Source of the DNA: Owenia fusiformis | Lineage: Eukaryota > Annelida > Polychaeta > Sabellida > Oweniidae | Direction: 5' to 3' | DNA length: 64,000 bases | Assembly: GCA_903813345.2 (NCBI GenBank) | Contig: CAIIXF020000001.1 | Coordinates: 39,403,366 to 39,467,365 of the forward strand | Position numbers and translations under genes: made by a program | Part shown: piece after piece, positions 44,087 to 56,000 of the stretch | How positions within the stretch are numbered: the stretch's first letter is position 1 | Layout: each line of letters begins with the position of its first letter | The notes under the pieces: model-generated | What the model was told of the DNA's origin: nothing | Database searches by the model: none | Seen by the model: only the letters and a program-made list of their open reading frames with translations

Positions 44087-44844
44087 AGACAGGTAACAGA
44101 ACTAGGTACCCTTTTCATTATTACATAGTATACGATGCTTGTGCAGGTTATTTTGATTTCTTATATTTGTTGACTTTGTTTATTGGAGGGGGTTTCAAAG
44201 ATGTTGGCAGATCAGAAACTCTACAATAAAGCTATCCCTCCCCCACTCCCCCACCTAATTTTTCCAGGTTTTAAATGATTCCCCACCAACAAACTCAGTT
44301 AGTAAGTTTTCTGACTTGACAACAATCTTTTGGTTGCATCCCTCAAAGCATTAGTATTGCATCAAGTCATATGTGCCTCCCACTTCTCCTTAAGCACAAT
44401 TGGGGCAAATTGTAAAGCTCTGCTTATTCAGCTTTTGAAATTGATGCAAGACTAGCCACATTGATACCATTGTACATGCAGTTTGTTCAGTTCAACTGGA
44501 ACTGAAATGAATAGGCTTTAAAACATCATTGTCTCATTTTTCACATACTTTTGTGTATCTCTGTACATATTTGTTTACATTAACACCATCTTAAGTACTT
44601 TTGGAGGTAATTCTGAAATCTGACATATTTGATGGCATTTAAGAAACAATCCAAACTAAATTTGGAAGACAAGCAAATTCAAAATTTGATTCAGAAAGGC
44701 ACCTAATTGTGCTATTATGAGATGACACAATTTCAATTATTCTTTGACATTTTAGAATTTTCTAGTATACATCATCTAAAATGTTTACCAGGTGTAATTA
44801 TTGGAAAAGTGTTACAATTACACATCGTACCTGGAAATATTGGT

Positions 44845-45024
44845 GTTTAGGGAAACCTGTAAAGAGGGAACACCTCTACAAGTAGAACACCTGTCTTAGT
44901 AGAACACTTCAGAGTCCCACTACCAACTGACTTAATGTTAAATCAACCTCTATAAGTGGAACACCTACCAAGTGGAACCTTTTGGAGGTACCAAAGGTGT
45001 TCCACTTAGACAGGTTTTAGTGTA
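44845..45024. mobile_element. Pogo/Tigger-like MITE
   Basis: Inverted ends around AAACCTGT with GAACACCTCTACAAGTAGAAC on the left and GTGTTCCACTTAGACAGG on the right; this spacing of GGAACACCT motifs is usual in Tigger-like short elements. Ends are degraded. Confidence 0.55.
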
Positions 45025-45189
45025 TTCTCTTTCAACTGATCAGCCATTGGAATTTTGCCTTCTAAGTAACATGATTGATTATTGATTCATGATATTGAAT
45101 ATTCTTATGAAAAACATGTGCATTAATTGGCCCTATGAGGGTATTCAGACATCACACTTAGAGGATAATCTCAATACCTTTATCATGTA

Positions 45190-45315
45190 CAGGGTGGGCC
45201 AAAGATGCCACTTTTTTCAAAATGCTATAACTTTTTTTAATTTTTGATACAAAATCATAATTTGCATAAAAAATTTATAGTGTCTTGAAAAAGTGGCGTT
45301 ATTTGGCCCACCCTG
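45190..45315. mobile_element. 126-bp TA-flanked MITE
   Basis: CAGGGTGGGCCAAA and its inverse, each next to TA, with a second inverted tract GCCACTTTTT/AAAAAGTGGC just inside. Typical Tc1/mariner-type miniature element. Confidence 0.85.
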
Positions 45316-45773
45316 TATAATACCTAATATTATCTTTTGTATTCTCTTCCATGGTTAACACTCTGAGTCGATTGTGAGGGAAATGATGCCCTGTTACTTC
45401 TGGAAGAGGTTTGTAACAGATCTCAAATAACTTGATGAACTATAATTCAATTACAATTGATCAGCTCATTTCTACATCTCCAAAACACTATAAAATAAAA
45501 AAAAGAGAGAAACATGAAAATTAGTATTTATCACATTTGTGAAAATAGTTTTTGTCAATTGTTCTATTTTGATGAGGTCATACATGTACATGTATATTAT
45601 TTTATAGTGTGAGTTTCAATTACACTTGTTTCTGTATTTAAAAAAAATGTGATGACTTGCTTTTCTGTTTCACTTGAAATTGTAATAAATATTGTAAGGC
45701 AAGATAAATGTACTTTTCAGTCTTTTAAGGTATGGAACATTAAGATTAAATACTGCTTTGACATTTTACCTGC

Positions 45774-45901
45774 TGTGGCCTGTTCCTTGAAAATATTACA
45801 AATAATGACTTCTGTACTGGTTTTGCATCATACAGCAATATATAAATGTGACAGATTGTATTGGCTCTTTCATGTCATAACAATGACTTTTTGGTCATTA
45901 G
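45774..45901. repeat. 128-bp dispersed repeat, copy 1
   Basis: Same orientation and clearly similar to 49071-49197, sharing GTGGCCTGTTCCTTGAAAAT and TGTGACAGATTGTATTGGCT. Confidence 0.85.
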
Positions 45902-45949
45902 AGAACTAGAGCTATGGGCAATTATATATATGCACAAGCATACAGTATA

Positions 45950-46491
45950 CAGGGTGTCCAATAAATAAGGTGAAAGATATTGTAACTTTCTTAATATTGC
46001 ACCAATCTTGATGAAAAAGGCGGGGCAAGTTTGTTTACGTCACAACTTTCCAAAAGATATTTATTATTCTTTCTGATAGCTTTATTCATACTCCTAGGTC
46101 TATTACTATCACAAATACAATATAAAAACAGTCTTAAACTCCCATTGTTATAAAAATAAGCTATTCAACATAATGTCCATCTCTAGCTTTACACTTCTTA
46201 TACCTATCCACCCACTCTCTAAACACACTTTCAAACTCATTCTTACCCATTTCCTGAAGTCTTGCTGAGACAGATATGTTTTGGAAAGTTGTGATGTAAA
46301 CAAACTTGCCCCGCCTTTTTGTTGTTTCGGTTGCTATAGCAACCACAACTCTGGCCAATCAAATAGAAGACGCTTTAAATTCACAGAAAAAAGGTAAAAA
46401 GGTTTGGGCTACATACTCTGAAAATTTCATCAAGATTGGTGCAATATTAAGAAAGTTACAATATCTTTCACCTTATTTATTGGACACCCTG
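45950..46491. mobile_element. Tc1/mariner-type deletion derivative with transposase remnant
   Basis: TA-flanked; inverted ends of about 67 bp starting CAGGGTGTCCAATAAATAAG. Inner inverted tracts contain GGCGGGGCAAGTTTGTTTAC. On the minus strand, 46358-46161 includes FREWVDRYKKCKARDGHYVE just before a stop, resembling the C-terminus of mariner/IS630-type transposases. The left arm lacks about 110 bp present on the right. Confidence 0.82.
46476..46481 (-). terminator. Candidate poly(A) signal inside the mariner-like element
   Basis: AATAAA on the minus strand, 57 bp beyond the stop codon of the unidentified membrane-protein gene and within the terminal inverted repeat of the element. Confidence 0.45.
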
Positions 46492-46538
46492 TATGTCATG
46501 CACATACATAAATGATATAAATGGTACATGTAATACTC

Positions 46539-47012
46539 CTAAACAAATTCTTCAGTTTCTTGATTTTCATTATTTTCTTCATTTTCAGCTTCTGTAACTT
46601 GATCAGCTTGACTGGTATATGCTTCTTCCGTTGGCTCTAATGGAGTGTAAGCATAATTACCATATTGGGTACACCCATACTCTGTCTGGTTGCCATAGGA
46701 ATAAGATGGATTACACTGGTAAGATGATAAACTGGAATTTGACTGATTTATTCCTATATTTGTCTGATAAATATTTTCATGTGGTGGTTCATGACCTCCG
46801 TCTGCTGAAATGCATTGATCTTTTGGAGAGCTTTGCTGTGGTGTGTTTTCTATGTGAACCGTTTCATCCTTTTGAATTTCATCAGTGCCATTGTTTGTAC
46901 AGTCAGGTGTTGCATCGTCGTTGGCCCTTCTTGCCACATCTTGTTTCTTACTATCATCTGATTGGTTTGCCAGTTCTTCCGCAAGTTCCCAACTACCCTG
47001 TGAAGCCTCATC
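46539..47012 (-). CDS. Unidentified membrane protein, exon 5 (last)
   Basis: 157 residues then TAG. Acceptor ATATTGCAG on the minus strand. Highly polar, rich in Asn, Gln, Glu, Ser and Thr; eleven Tyr occur in the C-terminal half, in contexts such as ENIYQTN, PSYSYGN and QYGNYAYTPL. Confidence 0.85.
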   Translation of the reverse strand, partial: DEASQGSWELAEELANQSDDSKKQDVARRANDDATPDCTNNGTDEIQKDETVHIENTPQQSSPKDQCISADGGHEPPHENIYQTNIGINQSNSSLSSYQCNPSYSYGNQTEYGCTQYGNYAYTPLEPTEEAYTSQADQVTEAENEENNENQETEEFV

Positions 47013-50000
47013 CTGCAATATGCAACATATATGACTACATGTTATACATGAATGAAAAGTTTATGGCACTTTATTGCAAAAGGTTAATCTGTCTATTCAG
47101 ATTTACAAATACATGTTTTAGAACTGTTTGTACAATTTTATAGACTATATTACAGATTTTAGCAATGACCTACATTTGTATTCTGAAATGATAATAATTG
47201 TCAATGCTAAACCACTTGCATTTTCTTATTTTTACAATTAAAGAATGCATAGAAATCATCTACATGTTAACAAGGTATATTTCATAAAAATGAAGATGAT
47301 TAATTATATTAGCCAGAAAATTGATTGTTAGGTAAGCACACTGCATGCTTTGGATCATTAATCAAAGATTTTCTGGTTTTAGATGTCAATAAACAGATAG
47401 ATGTCAATACAGATGAGAGGTGATCAGGTTTGTTACCATGGTAACATCACATTGGATAAAGATGAATGGAATGCTCAAGGTAGAGATCAAATGGGAAAGG
47501 TACGTCAAATTTTAATTGTCTCTAAAGAAAATTGACTTGATGTGACATTTTCTACTTAAATTATCTGAGAACATGGAATAAAAACTTGTGCTTAGAGCTG
47601 ATGGGAAAAAAAGTAATCAAAGGAACTGAACTCTGACTTAAACGATAATAAAAGAATGAGACCCACTCTTGAAAATGTTTCGTTGTTGTTGATATCATTA
47701 CTGGGTAAAGGTTTGATTTATAATCCCCACTCTCTTGAAAAGAAATCATGCATTATTTATGCAATCCCTTTCCAGTTTTGAAGGAAAACTTATTATCAAT
47801 CATTTGGATAATGAATTGGTGTCCACTTAATCAACACAAAATACAAGGAATTTACAGCTTAAGTAGAATTCCAGTGCAAAGTGAAGCTTAATTGAGTTGG
47901 TGAGTTAATTGAGAAGGGTTAGTAAACCACTCGGAATATCACGACACTCTTAGTACTCATTTTACCTCCGGGACTACTTTTTTACTGTATTACTACTCAT
48001 TTTAGGCATCAAAATCATTTAAGTCTTTCTGGTGGACAATCTGCTGCAGGTAGTGTTCTAGCCTAGTTTTCTGTAAATGGACACAGTCTGATTCAACTTT
48101 CAAAAAATTGTGTCAATTTTTTCTTTCATGGCACAGCGATGAACATAATTTACAAATATTCTCATGGTACCGTTTGTTTATATCATGGGCTTTCAAGAGA
48201 TTTCAATTTCAGATCAATATTTCTAGAGTCTATCATGACCCTGCATTTTATGCCTTTTCCCATAAAAGGCCATACATGCTGATTCAAATTACTAAAATCA
48301 TTTGTTGCCATGGGGATCCGATAGTATGTATGACTTGCTGAATGTGATTTATGTTAGTCTAATGTCACGAGAAATATGTAAATTAATATATGTTTTGTGC
48401 TGTGCCATAATTGAATATATATTATTTCAGTTAAGAAAGCAGTAAAAACTTCAGATGAGATATCACAGAGACTAACTTGAGAACAGAACGCCATTTGAAA
48501 ATATAGGTGAGTATGATTTTCAAATCTGACTATTTTAGGCATTGAAAGATGTCATTGTGATCAACTCATCAAAGTTAACTGTTTTCTCAATTTGATTAAT
48601 ATCATCCTTGTCCTAATAGCAGGGATACAGACAACACATTTTGACACATTCCATATGATCAGATTAAGAAATGTAACAATTACAGTGAGGCCAGATGTGT
48701 TAAATTTGGTTGTTTGTGATTGTGAATGAGGATTTATTTGATTGTCCATATCGTAGTAGAATAACACTACATTGACCACAACTTGGCCAAATCTTCATGT
48801 AGCTATGAAGATTGAATGCTCAAATAAAGAAATAGTGATATCATGTCGTTGATCCCTGCTTTAGAATGAAGGAACTACATGTACTCATACAACATATATG
48901 CCTACTTGTTGGGAGGTCCTCTCACTGGACATTTGACATGTATTTGAATCAAGTAAAGGGGATGTGGGTGCTGACGCTGATGTAATTATAAGAAGTGGGT
49001 TAGTCTCGGCTATTTCAACAGAGCCGTTCGTCTTCGCCTGCAATAAAATAGCACACATGCATGCATTTTTTGTGGCCTGTTCCTTGAAAATATTACAATT
49101 ACAATTCTGTACTGGTTTTGCACCATACAGTAACATATAAATGTGACAGATTGTATTGGCTTCTTGATGTCATAACAATGACATTTTGGTAATTAGAACC
49201 GCAACTCCAAACAATCTCACATTTTACTCTTAATTCAATAATCATGTTTATTCCACAGCCTTTTCAATTTGATATATATTTATATCAACATATCAAAATT
49301 ATATGTTTTCATGTGAATTGTATTGAATTTGATTAATCTTTGATTTTCCCTTTTGTAAATTAAGTGAATATATATCAGTTACCAAACATAAAACATATAT
49401 TTGGATGATTCAAGTTTTGTATCAGTAACCTTTTGAACAGATTGTTTGTTTCAAGTTCATCGTCAAAATAACAAATGGTATATGTTGCCTTAGAGAATAA
49501 ATAATGGTTTTATAATTGAGTATGTAATTTCTCAGGAACCATGGTATGGTTTGAAATTATGAATTAGTTTTAGGAAATATGCAAGGCTAGAGAAATGCTA
49601 TAAAACACCAAAACAGCTTATTAGATAAATCAGATTAAAAACCTGTTCCCTTTCTTTTATTCTGACTTTAACTTGCAGCAATGGAGCCATTTGGGAATAA
49701 AAAGAACAAATTCTATTAACATGTCTTTGATTGATCTTTCATTAATGCATTGTTTGTCTCGACTGACAAATCAACAATTGCTTGAAAAATCGAGTTACGA
49801 TGCAATATGCAATTTGATATTACTGATTACATTTATTCATTCCCAACTAAAATGTATGCATGTACAAGACTAAGTTACACTTTAATACGGGTATATAAGT
49901 CTCCATCAAGTAAGCTAAAATATTAATGGGTCAATTTGATAGCTTGTATAAGAATTCCCTCATTCCAAATATTAGTTTAGTTGGTAATGTTTAATAGGCA

Positions 50001-53000
50001 TTAAGGTCAAGGTGCATGATGGGAAATTTTCTGCATTCCTCAATTGAGTCACATGTTATTTTTCAAACATGAATAACTCCTTCCCCACATTGTCTACATC
50101 TTCCAAGATTTCACAAATAGTGCACTTCTGTGCCTAGAAAAGCCTTGTGGGAAGGTTTGTTTTGTAAAATGTATAAAAAATGAGAAAATTCAGTAAAAAA
50201 AATTTCTGAAAATTTTCTGATTTTTTTCACTGAATTTTCTTGTTTTTTATACACTTTATCAAAACATTCTTCTCACAAGTCCTTTCTAGGCACATAAGTG
50301 CACTCTTTGTGCAAAACTGGAAGATATAGACAATGAAGGGAAGGAGTGATTCTTGTTTGAAAAATAACATGTGACTCAATTGAGGAATGCAGAAAATTTC
50401 CCATCATGCACCCTGACCTTAATGTAAAATCACATAGATTAGTTAGTATCTGGTAAGGAGTACTGCAATTTGTGAACTTAATTGTAATTAATTATTTATA
50501 TTTTGACAAATGTATTGAACAATGTTGGATTTACAATAGACCAAGTGTTATCTGGCTAATTAAGTTCATGTGTAGGAATACATGTATGTGCTGAGCATTA
50601 GCAAAATGATTCAAATATCAAGTAGTCGAGCAAATGAGGCCAAGTTTAGTGTGTGAAATATTGAAATGACCAAAAGTTCAACTACTAATGAAATATTCAG
50701 GAAAGTGACCAAAAAGGCAGATTTTGAAATTTGACCTTTTTTGTCACACCATTTTTTATATCCAGCATATTTGTATTACTTTAAGCCTTCATTCTTCCTA
50801 GCTCAGGAATGTAGCATGTAATATCAGCAATGAGGTATTTACGCTTGTTGAAAAATTTTAATGGCTTCAAAATTTGAGTCCCATGTTTATTTGCAAGTCA
50901 TTCCATACATGGTCTACATCTTTTACTTTAGCACAAAGAGTATGTTAATGTACCGAGGTTGTTATTTGAGGTTTAGTCATTTTATACCATATATGTAGGT
51001 ATTAAGAAGAATCAATGACCTACTTTTTTTAAAGTACAACAATTTACAGTAGGTCATTGGATCTATTTTTTATGTCAAGAATATTGATTAAAAAATTCTG
51101 TAACTTGTGCAGCAAACATCTGCAAGGATGTAAGATCCTTAAAGTGTGCGCCAAAGTTTAAAACTGCGCAGGCGCACCGCTCTCGCTAAACTATATAAAG
51201 AGATTACCAGGTACACGATTCAGAGGTAAGCCAGGAAGGCGAACGATCTTCGTCTCGTGATGATTTCCCATATAATCGTAACCAGGGAAGTTTCACCATT
51301 GAAATTGAAAATTACTATTAGATATACTTTGTAGATGTTATTTATGAAGCTATTTAGTGTTTGCATCAATCAAATGGCTCATTTTGAACATATAAAAAGT
51401 ATTTGTGTTTTGTTTCCCAGGGAATTGTATTGTATGTAGTACACACATAAATAGTGTACATTATACTTGAATAGCCTGGTTTACATAATATTGAAGGGCA
51501 TGCTGATTACATGCACACGAGTACATGAATGAAGGCCTAATATTGATATACGTAGCTTGCATACCTAAATAAAAAAATAAACTCTTCTAATCCCCTAATG
51601 TAAACACGGCGGTATACGTAGCCCGATTTATCGGGGACTTTAAAGCTGACACTCTTACCTTTCAAATTGTATATATTGCAACCTTAGGACAAATTGTTTC
51701 ATTTTCTTCATTAAAAGGCAGACCTTGAAGGATCTGGTTTGCTCAACAATAATGCCATTATGGTATCAATATCTCACAAGGTTAGATTATCAGAATAAGG
51801 CTCAGCTGAACAGAAAGTGTTCAAGTGCGTTAAATCAATCAGAAAAGATCAAAAGAGTATTTTTACTCTACAATTTAATTTTAATTGTATATAGTACAAA
51901 TATATCTGGAAAAAATTAAGGGTACAAACAGCATATTTTTGTCTCATTCAATATTACTCACAAAAGAAAGCTGAGATACCCGTTTTTATCATAAAGTATT
52001 TAAGATTCAGATTAAGTCAAAGACTGATTGTAAATCAAAAATACCTGTATACCAAAGGAACCAAATTAAAAAAAACATACAAAATTAGGTCCATTGAATT
52101 CACGTTTTACAGTATCATATCTTGACTGATTATCACATTTTTCTGTCGATTGTTTTAGATTCAATGGTAATTCACCTTCCCCGCGGACTTCCTCTTGGAA
52201 TTGGAATATCATTCCTTTTATTTCCAGTCGAGAAATGTATAGTATTAGAGCACGCTGCCCAACATTATTGAACTTGATATGATTGATGTCGATTTCTATT
52301 ACGCTACATTGTCTCATAAATCTTACAAAAAGAAAGAGTAACATCAATCATATAGAACTGAAACTTGTATGGAATAATAAACCAGACAAATTGACTCCTG
52401 AGAATTCACTGTCGTTTGTGTGTTTGTAGATGATAGTCACTGAAATGATTTTCTTCAAAGACAACAAAATCAAATCATGTGTGGGGTTAAAAATATTTTT
52501 ATTTATTTGATTTTTTTATGATTTAAACATTTAGAAATCAGACTGGCGAAATTATCAATTTTGTTTTTGATTAAAAGTTACTACATAGTCATTGAACAAA
52601 TTATGTGATGATAAGTTTAAGATATGGAGTATATCTCTCGTGAAATATGACAACTTATTTCAATAACAAGATATCAATATTTCCCTTCAGATATATTATA
52701 CTCCATAGCCAGAACCTCCAATAAGATAACCCAATAATATATTACTTGCGCATGTAAATGATGACTTTTTCAGATACTGGAATATATTTCAGAAATAAAA
52801 GAACAATAAGAAAGGTTTATCACAATGTTTGTATAATCCCATCTTTGTCACCCACAGTTTAAAACACATTGAATCTTTGCTAATAGCAACTGGGGATTAA
52901 CTTGATCTTTGTTTGTATAGGAAGGATAGAAATCCACCCGTCTAAAAGGCCACTTTAATTTCCAGATGATTATTTAGCTCAAATACATTGATTTTATAGC

Positions 53001-56000
53001 ACGGAAGTACTTCTTCAAATCAATTCTCTTAGAATTGTCGTAACATTGACATATTGATGATGCTCTGTCTACCCTTGGGCTTTTTATTAATCATTTTTCT
53101 TTTCTCAGATCAAAATGTTTACTTATTCTTGATTGCTGGGTTTCAACAGCACTTGCGAAATCAACAAACCCTACTCGTCAAAAAGTTGGCTCGATGTTAT
53201 AAGTTTCCCTCGAGTTTTTATTAATCAGTTACTTACTCAGTCATGCCAAAAAAGCCTCATTTCTGGGCAAGCCTTAACTTGATTTATCACACAGATATCA
53301 GAGAAAATTGATTCGTGCCTATGGGAGATTAACGAAGTACCCTTTTGAAAATACCACCCTCTACGCCTTTCTTTCTAATTCTTAAATTGATTTTTCAGGA
53401 ATTACGTCTTTCATGATATTCTATATCATTCTTTGCTTATCCATCTCTACACAGTGTACATGCAATGTTTGTTGCGTGTACAACTACAGTTATTATGACT
53501 GAATTTGTTTTCTGAAACATCTACTAAGGATAAATCTAGTGTCACGAATCTACTACTTCAGAATATTGATTCACTTTAATTTCACTCCAGTACAGTTTAG
53601 TTCATAATACTCTTGGGTGTATTTACCTTACCTCATTACCACATCTCACAATTTAAAGATAGTGAGATTATTGACAAACAGAATGCCTATATTATTAAAA
53701 AGGCTAAAACATAATTTAAAATGAAACTGATGAATATCTTTAATAGATTGTTATTTATTAAGATACTTAAATTCTAAGAGAATAATATATTTCTAGACTT
53801 TATTTAGATGTAAATGAGAAAAGACATTTCTCCTGGTATATACCTGTCTTGACTGTTTAAAGGATGCCTTGTCTTGATCTTTGTTCTTTAAGCAGACATT
53901 GTTTGTGCTCCGCAGGGCTCTGGCTGCTGCTTCTGCCTCCCTCCTGCGTTTAATATAGCTCCTGCAAAGTCATTTTAATATATCCTGCAAAGTCATTTTA
54001 ATATAGCTCCTGCAAAGTCATTTTAATATAGCTCCTGCAAAGTCATTTCAGACCCAGTGTTTACAATGCAAAATTATTAAAAGTTCTTAAGCATATAGCA
54101 ATAGTTGGACTTTAATACGTTAATGAATATGAAACGAATATGAATAATTTGGTCATAAGCCAAATCTTAAAATGAATTGAATTTCTTTACATTTTCCAAG
54201 ATGAAGAATTTTTTGCATATTTTATACAGATAAGATACATGTTTTGCTTACTTGATTCTCAGCAGCCCTGCCAGTATGAAAAAGACACCAATCACCACTG
54301 AACATGTTACTATCACCATCACCTGAGTGCGCCCTAGCTGCTTGTCACCTTAACAACACAAACAAACAAATGATCACCAGGCATTGGTCAGTCCAAAAGT
54401 ACTGTTTTGTACTATCTCAGGGTTTGCACATTTCTTTAACAGGCCAATGTTTTGTTTAAAAACTTTCATGGTTTGTTCTCATTTAGTTCAATTCTTGTGC
54501 TGATAAAGTGTTTGGATGTTCATGGTCAGTCATGCATTTACTTTGCTTAGATAAGATGCATTGAAATGTGATACCAGAACTATTCAAATTGAGATGTGAT
54601 GCCAGAACTATTCAAATTGAGATGTGATGCCAGTACTATTCAAATTGAGATGTTATACCAAAAGGGTCTATTCAAATTGAGATGTTATACCAAAAGGTTC
54701 TATTCAAATTGAAATGTGATGTCAGTAGGGTCTATTCAAATTAAGATGTGATGCCTTACATAGCAGGCCAAGTTTCCTGGAATATTTTTTAACTGGACAT
54801 TTGAGAACATTCATTTAGCATTAAATCCTCATGAGCAACACTCTTTAGTTTTTGACTCATTTTTCTATAAAGACCCATTCAATAAAGCAAAACTGACCAA
54901 TTGCATATGATATAATGGCGAGTATAACATTTCTTGGTCGTTCCCCTGTACCTGATACTATTTAACCAATGATAAAAGATAAATTCCATATTTCCATGCA
55001 CACTAACTGTATCAAAAATGCAGATTATGTTCTCATGCAATATTCTCAGTATGTAGACAACTTATAAATTAATTAACATTATAGTATGGGATATGAATTG
55101 ATTTTTTGTTGTGTGAAGGTCCAAGACTCTGACTTGAATTTTATGAATTCAAAAATGTTTAAACACATACTTCATACTCGTCATTGTATACTCACTTGGA
55201 AGTTGGAACAACTCAGTTTGCTTAAAAAATGTTTAACTCTCATCTGCTGAGATTTGTATTTTATGTTGAGTAGAATTCAATGCTGTTTTTCTGATAGTGT
55301 TACATTTTGTGGCCCATCAATCCAAAGGAAGCAGGTTGATAAATTATTTATACTCAAAGAGAAATCTTGCTCTTAGTATGAATTCTTATTGTTTGTGCTG
55401 TGTTACTTTTGGTTGATAGTTTTTTATTATCCATTATTTGTAATATACATATAGGGTGTTCAATAAGTACTGATAAAAATGTGATTTTTGTTTGCTTATA
55501 TTTCATTTCCTATTGTTTATTATTCAGCAATGTACTGTAAAACTACTCGAAAGTGGGAGTGGCCAAAGTAAGGTTTACTTTTTGGTGGTGTTTGACATAG
55601 GTATTAAACTAATAGCAGAAGAAAATCATAAGATAAGATATTGTACATGATATACTTTTTTCACATTTAACCTTAAGAATAAAACTTTAAATTTTAAAAA
55701 TGCACATGTAACTTTACAGTAACATCAATGAAACCATATAAAGGTTAACTTGAATTTGATCTGAATTTGTAAAATATGAATTAACTAGTTGCATAAAACA
55801 TGCTGTAAACGTTTGATTAACTATGGGAACAACTTTTTTTGAAAAGTATCAATATATTGAATACGATTGGGTAACATCTCATATGAGTCAGACTTATTGG
55901 CATATGCCAAAATATCTTGATTTGCTATTCCTATACAGTATATATTAAGGATCCAGTTGATCATATTATTAATATTTGTTACATGCATTTTGTTTGTATT

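Larger units (their letters stand above)
42681..45949. other. Intergenic stretch between convergent SLC35F6 and the unidentified gene
   Basis: AT-rich DNA with a G13 run near 42890, a single mariner-like end near 43510, a 3 x 22-bp tandem repeat, two small MITEs and one copy of a 128-bp repeat. No gene recognised. Confidence 0.7.
49038..53843 (-). other. Intron 3 of the unidentified gene
   Basis: 4.8 kb. Contains a 127-bp repeat beside the exon 4 acceptor, a 423-bp foldback, a fragment of that family near 50.86-51.0 kb, and a CpG-richer promoter-like patch at 51161-51230 on the plus strand. The remainder is AT-rich. Confidence 0.7.

Noticed and set aside
46161-46358. Separate small gene on the minus strand
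   Set aside because: It lies wholly inside a TA-flanked inverted-repeat element and keeps only a transposase C-terminus-like stretch.
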